In this document: in pieces, positions 42,106 through 46,428 of the stretch
How positions within the stretch are numbered: position 1 is the first letter of the stretch
How the letters are laid out: each line of letters opens with the position of its first letter
From: JBDIVL01 sp039794405
Lineage (GTDB): Bacteria; Planctomycetota; Brocadiia; Brocadiales; Brocadiaceae
Assembly: GCA_039794405.1 (NCBI GenBank)
Contig: JBDIVL010000032.1
Location: 1 to 46,428 of the forward strand
Direction: 5' to 3'
DNA: 46,428 bases
Made by a program: the position numbers and the translations under genes
Notes under the pieces: model-generated
Databases searched by the model: none
What the model was told of the DNA's origin: nothing
What the model saw: only the letters and a program-made list of their open reading frames with translations

Positions 42106-43155
42106 ATGGGTTTTGATTTGGTAAAAAGTCTGAAAACAGGACTTTTATCAAGTTTGAGGAAGTTCGGGCAGTTAGCGTTGTTAATTTTTGTGATTTTCGG
42201 TGCTATGTCGCCTGCGGTTTTGTTTGCAGGCGATAACACTCCTTGTTTAGAGTGTCATACAAATCCTGAAAAATTAAAAGCTACGGAAAAAGCAAAAATA
42301 GATCCTATTACAGGAAATATTAAAGTGGTTTCATTGTTGCTTGATGTGGCCACCTATAAGGCATCAGCGCACGGCGGGGACGATTTCTTTTGTACCGATT
42401 GTCATCAGGACTTAGATGGAGTGGATTTATCAGAAGGACATAAACCATATTTAAAACCGGTAGATTGCATTACTTTTTGCCATGATGACCCTGCTGAAGA
42501 ATATTTACAGAGTAAACATGTAAAGTTGATGCAAGAAAAAAGCAAAGATGTGCCTACTTGTAAAGATTGTCATTTCAGTCTGACGTATCATTTTTCGCCT
42601 CTGGGAGAAAAGGCTCCTATGGATGTTCCCAGGGCTCCTGATCCTATCCATAGAAGCTTAACAATTGAAACTTGCGGTTCCTGCCATCAGGATTATCTTA
42701 ATAGTTACAGAAATAATGCTCATGGGCAAGTTGCTGCGCTTGGTCACACCACAACTGACGTACCAGTGTGTTTCGACTGTCATGGTCAGCATACAATCTT
42801 AAATTCGTCTGAACCAGAATCTAAGGTTGGAAAAGATAACATATTGGGGACATGTGGAAATTGTCATGCAAATGCGAATGCAAGTTTTGTAAAACACATT
42901 GAACATCCTCAGATAAAGAATATAAAGTACTATAAAACATTGCTCCATGCATTGAAAAATGTGCGCAATGATCCGGAAAATTTTAAGAAAGTACTTAAGA
43001 ACCCGCAAACAATCTTATGTATAGTATTTATAGCTTATATGGGCATTCTTGGGTTCACTTTTTCGTCCTTTGGGCTTCATTCATTGCTAAGTTGGTTTGC
43101 GACGGTTCGAGATGAACGTAGAAGAAAGGGGCATGCTGATGAAGAGCACCACTAA
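42106..43155 (+). CDS. Membrane-anchored heptaheme cytochrome c
   Basis: 349 residues from ATG 42106 (AGGGAGGGGGG just upstream). An N-terminal hydrophobic signal/anchor (about 20-40) is followed by heme motifs CLECH, CTDCH, CITFCH (three residues between Cys), CKDCH, CGSCH, CFDCH and CGNCH: six normal and one CX3CH. Near the C-terminus a transmembrane helix (LCIVFIAYMGILGFTF, about 300-320) precedes a charged tail. Such proteins accept electrons from a cytochrome b quinol oxidase; the next gene overlaps its end by 17 bases and encodes that cytochrome b. By position and make-up it fits the heptaheme electron-transfer module of hydrazine synthase in anammox bacteria (from memory). Confidence 0.82.
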   Translation: MGFDLVKSLKTGLLSSLRKFGQLALLIFVIFGAMSPAVLFAGDNTPCLECHTNPEKLKATEKAKIDPITGNIKVVSLLLDVATYKASAHGGDDFFCTDCHQDLDGVDLSEGHKPYLKPVDCITFCHDDPAEEYLQSKHVKLMQEKSKDVPTCKDCHFSLTYHFSPLGEKAPMDVPRAPDPIHRSLTIETCGSCHQDYLNSYRNNAHGQVAALGHTTTDVPVCFDCHGQHTILNSSEPESKVGKDNILGTCGNCHANANASFVKHIEHPQIKNIKYYKTLLHALKNVRNDPENFKKVLKNPQTILCIVFIAYMGILGFTFSSFGLHSLLSWFATVRDERRRKGHADEEHH

Positions 43156-43984
43156 TTATCTGAGGTTTAATCTTTTTCATCGATTTAGTCATTTCCTAAT
43201 TATCGTTAGTTTTTTTGGCCTTGTTTTGACTGGTATTCCGTTGGCGTTCAGGGGCTATGCATGGGCAAGGTGGTTGTATGAATTGTTTGGTGGGTACCCG
43301 ACTGCAGGATACATACACCGCATTTGCGCTTTAATTACCTTTTTTGCCACATTCATCCATTTTATATACCTCTTTTATAATATTTCTGTCAGAAAGAAAA
43401 AGGGATTTTTTTGGGGCCCGAATTCTTTGCTAATCCAGCCGAGAGATGTCTTTGATATTATTGGTGATATAAAATGGTTTCTTGGTATTGGTAAGCGTCC
43501 TGATTTTGATCGCTGGATTTACTGGGAAAAGTTTGAATATCTATCGCTTATGTGGGGAACGTTAGTAATGGCTGCCACGGGATTAATTCTATGGTTTCCT
43601 GTTCAATTCACGAAGATTATACCCGAGCAGATTGCAAGTATTGTTGATCTTCCCAGCATAGCTTTGGTTATTCATAGGTATGAGGCCATTCTTGCGGCAG
43701 GCTTTATTTTTTCGATTCACTTCTTTCACACCCACTTGCTCCCTGAAAAAATGCCTGTCGATGAGGCGATATTTACTGGCAGAATAACAGAGGAAGAGTT
43801 TAGGCATGAGCGACTGAATCAATTTAAGAGATTGGAGAAACAACAACAGTTAGATGGTTACAAGATTGCTCCTCCGTCTCTTTTTGCGAGCTTTTTAACT
43901 AGGCTTTTTGCTGTTCCGATTTTGATTACAGGGCTTATAATGGTAGGATTTATGTTTTCTGCACTATTCGTTTGGCTTATTTAG
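43139..43984 (+). CDS. Cytochrome b, quinol-oxidising partner of heptaheme cytochrome
   Basis: 281 residues, five predicted membrane helices (about 12-34, 56-80, 130-155, 175-200 and 255-280). His residues in positions for two b hemes are found in FHRFSHF, YIHRICALITFFATFIHF and VIHRYEAILAAGFIFSIHFFHTH. It is similar in plan to cytochrome b561/formate dehydrogenase gamma-type quinol oxidases. I chose ATG 43139: GAAAGGGG at 43124 fits best. The start lies inside the previous cytochrome gene, so the two are translated together. It probably oxidises menaquinol and feeds the heptaheme protein. It fits the diheme cytochrome b of the anammox electron-transfer module. Confidence 0.82.
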   Translation: MKSTTNYLRFNLFHRFSHFLIIVSFFGLVLTGIPLAFRGYAWARWLYELFGGYPTAGYIHRICALITFFATFIHFIYLFYNISVRKKKGFFWGPNSLLIQPRDVFDIIGDIKWFLGIGKRPDFDRWIYWEKFEYLSLMWGTLVMAATGLILWFPVQFTKIIPEQIASIVDLPSIALVIHRYEAILAAGFIFSIHFFHTHLLPEKMPVDEAIFTGRITEEEFRHERLNQFKRLEKQQQLDGYKIAPPSLFASFLTRLFAVPILITGLIMVGFMFSALFVWLI

Positions 43985-44071
43985 TAGCAGCAGATTTATC
44001 TGTGCTTTCATAGTAAGCAAATTATAACTGTAAAGTCTAATGGTTGATTAGTATTTTTAAAAGGTGCGGTA

Positions 44072-45463
44072 ATGACTTACAGAGTTTTAATTGCAGATGA
44101 TGAAGAACGAATGAGGCGTGTGCTTGCTATGGCCTTTGAGGATTTGAATGATGTAAGGGTTGTTACTTCTAGTAATTCAGTAACAACCCTTGAACTTCTC
44201 GATAAAGAACGCTTTCATCTTTTAATAACTGACCTTAAAGTCCCCGAAATGGGAAGGATTGAATTCCTAAGGGCGATAAAAAGCAAATTGCCTGATCTTC
44301 CCATTATTGTACTCACTGCATATGGTTCTGTAATTTCCGCAGTAGATGTAATGAAAGAGGGAGTCTTTGATTATCTCGCCACACCATTTGAGAAAGATAT
44401 TCTCAGATTAGCCGTAAAAAGAGCCTTAAAAATGAGCTCTTTAACTATTGAAAACAAAAATTTACGTCAGGCATTGGAATCACAGTATGACTTCAGAAAT
44501 ATTATTGGTAATTCACTTCAAGTAGTTGATGCATTAAACTTGGTGGGAGAGGTATCTAAAACTGACTCAACGGTATTGATTACTGGTGAAAGCGGGACAG
44601 GTAAAGAGTTAATTGCGCGGGCTATCCATTATAATAGTACGCGGGCAGGTGGACCTCTCATCGTTTTGAACTGTGCTGCAATTCCGGAAAACTTATTAGA
44701 AAGTGAGCTTTTTGGTTACGAAAAAGGGGCTTTTACCAGTGCAGAAAAAACGAAAAAAGGGCGTTTCGAACTCGCTGCAGGTGGCACCTTTTTTCTGGAT
44801 GAGATATCAGAAATGAGTGCGGCAATTCAAGCTAAGGTTTTACGTGTTGTCGAGGCAAAAGAACTTGAACGTCTTGGTGGTACCGAAACAATCAAAGTTG
44901 ATGTTAGAATTATCTGTGCTACCAATAGAAATCTGGAAGATATGGTAAAATCTGGAAAATTTAGGGAAGACTTATACTATCGAATAAGTGTATTCCCAAT
45001 TAATTTGCCTCCGCTTAGGGAAAGAAAAGAAGATATCATTCCCTTAAGCAAACACTTTCTTAAGCGTTTCTCAACAAAAATGGGAAAAGCTCCGATCTCC
45101 TTAAGCAGAGAAGTAGAGAAATTACTCTTAATACACAGATGGGAAGGTAATATTAGGGAGTTGCAAAATATTATAGAACGGGCCGTAATATTATGTAAAG
45201 GGAACGTGATTTTGTCTGATCATTTACCTTCTTCGATTGTTAAGGGATCCCATATGGTAGAAAAAGATAAGTACCAAACGGTAGGTAATCATGTTCAGTT
45301 TGATATTCCACCTCATGGATTATCATTAGATGCCTTGGAAAAGCAGTTAGTTACTCAGGCGCTTGAAAAAAGTAAAAATAATAAGACAAAAGCGGCTAAG
45401 TTATTAGGGTTAACAAGGGGTACTTTCAGGTATAGATTACAGAAATATGGTTTATCAAATTAG
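44072..45463 (+). CDS. Sigma-54-dependent response regulator (NtrC family)
   Basis: 463 residues. Receiver domain 1-120 with phosphoacceptor Asp 54 (LITDLKVPEMGR), Thr in VLTAYG and Lys/Phe positions replaced by LATPFE (Lys of the usual KP is Thr). AAA+ domain about 140-375: GESGTGKELIARAIH, the sigma-54 contact loop ELFGYEKGAFTSAEK (GAFTSA instead of GAFTGA), GGTFFLDEISEM, VDVRIICATNR, FREDLYYRISVFPINLPPLRE. The Fis-like DNA-binding helices are at about 420-463. No sensor kinase is visible here. By position, it is the likely local activator of the cytochrome and hydrazine synthase genes. A sigma-54-like site lies 180 bases after its stop. Confidence 0.9.
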   Translation: MTYRVLIADDEERMRRVLAMAFEDLNDVRVVTSSNSVTTLELLDKERFHLLITDLKVPEMGRIEFLRAIKSKLPDLPIIVLTAYGSVISAVDVMKEGVFDYLATPFEKDILRLAVKRALKMSSLTIENKNLRQALESQYDFRNIIGNSLQVVDALNLVGEVSKTDSTVLITGESGTGKELIARAIHYNSTRAGGPLIVLNCAAIPENLLESELFGYEKGAFTSAEKTKKGRFELAAGGTFFLDEISEMSAAIQAKVLRVVEAKELERLGGTETIKVDVRIICATNRNLEDMVKSGKFREDLYYRISVFPINLPPLRERKEDIIPLSKHFLKRFSTKMGKAPISLSREVEKLLLIHRWEGNIRELQNIIERAVILCKGNVILSDHLPSSIVKGSHMVEKDKYQTVGNHVQFDIPPHGLSLDALEKQLVTQALEKSKNNKTKAAKLLGLTRGTFRYRLQKYGLSN

Positions 45464-45640
45464 TTTATAATGACTAATTTCAACCATAATGATGTGAAAT
45501 CACATAGCTAAGAATAAGTCAAAATGGTGGCTGATAGCAACCATACTACTTTAAGTAATTTGGGTTAAAAGCTTGTTGTTTGTAAGCGTAATCCGTTGTA
45601 AATGAACATGTTAATTGATATGTTTTTTATCACTGTATAT

Positions 45641-45657
45641 TTGGTATAGTTTATGCT
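45641..45657 (+). promoter_or_regulatory. Sigma-54-like promoter element
   Basis: TTGGTATAGTTTATGCT has the invariant GG (45643-45644) and GC (45655-45656) exactly 10 bases apart, as for -24/-12 promoters, though the other positions match the consensus only partly. Start codon at 45721 is 64 bases further. A sigma-70 -10-like TATAGT overlaps it, so the reading is not unique. Confidence 0.4.
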
Positions 45658-45720
45658 AGCATAATTTCCTCTGCATGGAGTTTTTATATTTTAACTTGTT
45701 TTAATGAAAGGGGGTGAATC

Positions 45721-46263
45721 ATGAAAAAGAGTATTTTTATAGCAGTTGGTATTTTTAGTATGTTTATTTCAATTACTCAGTCTGTTTTTGCCGATTGGGA
45801 TAAGCCTTGTGATAAAAGGCAAATTTTAGAAGCCTACTGGTGTGATGCGTGCAAAGAAGTTAGAGAGTTTAATGAGTGCTCTGAAATTGGTTATATCTGG
45901 GATTTCTCAAAGCATCGTGCTGAGGGTGACAAAACACATACGGATTTACCGACTTGCTGGGCATGTCAGAAAGTTGCATACAGTTGTATTAATCCAAATT
46001 GCAAAAAATACGGTGTGTGTATGCCGGCCCCAGGCGCTTGTGATGAATGTGGTGACGATATCACAAGTAAAAAAGTTTGGTCAAGGGCATTGTTTAAATG
46101 TTCAAAATGTGGCAAGGAAGAGGCAGAGCCTGGTAAAGGTTTTTCTTTAATAAAGGGCAGATATGCACCACAAATTGAAAAGGCTGGAGATTGTGAATCT
46201 TGTGGTGTACCTCTTGAGATTGTTTGTACAAAATCTGGTACTTGTCCGCATTTAAGCAGGTAG
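45721..46263 (+). CDS. Secreted Cys-rich zinc-ribbon-like protein
   Basis: 180 residues, signal peptide about 1-24 (IFSMFISITQSVFA followed by DWDK). The mature part has 17 Cys in about 156 residues, mostly as C-x2-C pairs: CDAC, CWAC, CDEC, CSKC, CESC, plus CINPNC and CTKSGTC. None is followed by His as in CxxCH, so these are not heme sites; zinc or another metal, or disulfides, are more likely. AAAGGGGGTG precedes the ATG. It sits between the sigma-54 regulator and the hydrazine synthase gene, so a role in assembly or metal supply of that enzyme in the anammoxosome is an inference. Family not recognised; a gene at this place is known in Kuenenia as I recall, with no firm function. Confidence 0.8.
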   Translation: MKKSIFIAVGIFSMFISITQSVFADWDKPCDKRQILEAYWCDACKEVREFNECSEIGYIWDFSKHRAEGDKTHTDLPTCWACQKVAYSCINPNCKKYGVCMPAPGACDECGDDITSKKVWSRALFKCSKCGKEEAEPGKGFSLIKGRYAPQIEKAGDCESCGVPLEIVCTKSGTCPHLSR

Positions 46264-46321
46264 TTGTATTTTATTTTAAGACCGTAGGTTAACTACTGAA
46301 AACAGGAGGTAAGGTGAAGAG

Positions 46322-46428
46322 ATGAAAGGGAGATGGATAGGAGCGTTGATGATAGGGGCGTCGGTGGTGGTTGGTGGGGTATCGAATGCGGGGTATATAC
46401 AGGGGACGCATGTGAAGACGGATTTACC
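46322..46428 (+). CDS. hzsB: Hydrazine synthase beta-propeller subunit, N-terminus (partial)
   Basis: The frame from ATG 46322 reaches the window end open, giving 35 codons and two bases. It starts MKGRWIGALMIGASVVVGG, continues SNAGYIQGTHVKTDLP, and so has a signal peptide and a mature start that I recognise from the beta-propeller subunit of anammox hydrazine synthase (kuste2859 in Kuenenia, by memory; subunit letters vary between papers). AGGAGG at 46304-46309 precedes the start. The enzyme condenses NO and ammonium to hydrazine. Its base use is unlike its neighbours: of 107 bases 46 are G and 11 are C. Other N-terminal identities cannot be excluded from 35 residues. Confidence 0.65.
   Translation, partial: MKGRWIGALMIGASVVVGGVSNAGYIQGTHVKTDL

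Noticed and set aside
45842..46150. Plus-strand frame inside the Cys-rich gene
   Set aside because: Out-of-frame shadow; the main frame has a signal peptide, ribosome-binding site and regular C-x2-C pairs.

Overview
The window looks like a chromosomal piece of an anammox planctomycete (Candidatus Kuenenia/Brocadia/Jettenia type). The evidence is the right-hand end (41 to 46.4 kb). There a secreted multiheme cytochrome c, a membrane-anchored heptaheme cytochrome c, a cytochrome b, a sigma-54 response regulator and a secreted Cys-rich protein lead into the first 35 codons of a gene whose N-terminus I recognise as the beta-propeller subunit of hydrazine synthase. This order matches, from memory, the hydrazine synthase locus with its electron-transfer module in Kuenenia. 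The AT-rich base composition, the anaerobic (early cobalt insertion) cobalamin genes and a glycyl-radical (class III ribonucleotide reductase type) protein fit a strict anaerobe.

Layout. 0-7.1 kb: a truncated IS200/IS605 remnant at the left edge, then a zinc-ribbon protein, a family-9 glycosyltransferase, a deoxyhypusine-synthase-like protein, a metallophosphoesterase, a PEGA lipoprotein, a convergent nitroreductase/HAD pair, a strongly expressed-looking stand-alone NrdD-type glycyl-radical domain, and a second, internally deleted copy of the same IS. 7.2-11.4 kb, minus strand: UspA, an AmrS-type radical SAM enzyme, LarE and NadA, separated by small palindromic repeats. 11.8-18.3 kb: tRNA-Val followed by thrS-infC-rpmI-rplT-pheS-pheT. 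infC starts with AUU, and a terminator-like hairpin overlapping a Phe-containing mini-ORF precedes pheS. 18.5-29.2 kb, minus strand: a Nudix hydrolase and a type II secretion/type IV pilus-like cluster (two GspE/PilB ATPases, GspF/PilC, three prepilins and an outsized GspK-like protein) without a secretin. 29.3-34.3 kb: cobT and, on the opposite strand, cbiL, cbiE, cbiD and a cbiX-cbiC fusion; then dusB. 35.4-41 kb: an AT-rich 1-kb spacer with DnaA-box-like sites, dnaA, an M24 peptidase, accB and accC. 41-46.4 kb: the hydrazine synthase-associated genes.

How the parts work together. The right-hand block probably carries electrons from quinol through cytochrome b and the heptaheme cytochrome to a soluble cytochrome that serves hydrazine synthase, with the sigma-54 activator as candidate local regulator. 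Cobalamin synthesis is nearly a contiguous pathway segment. The translation block is a classic planctomycete/bacterial thrS-to-pheT operon. The secretion block probably builds a pseudopilus; its cargo is not visible here.

All functions come from reading motifs and from memory of families. No search or structure prediction was run.
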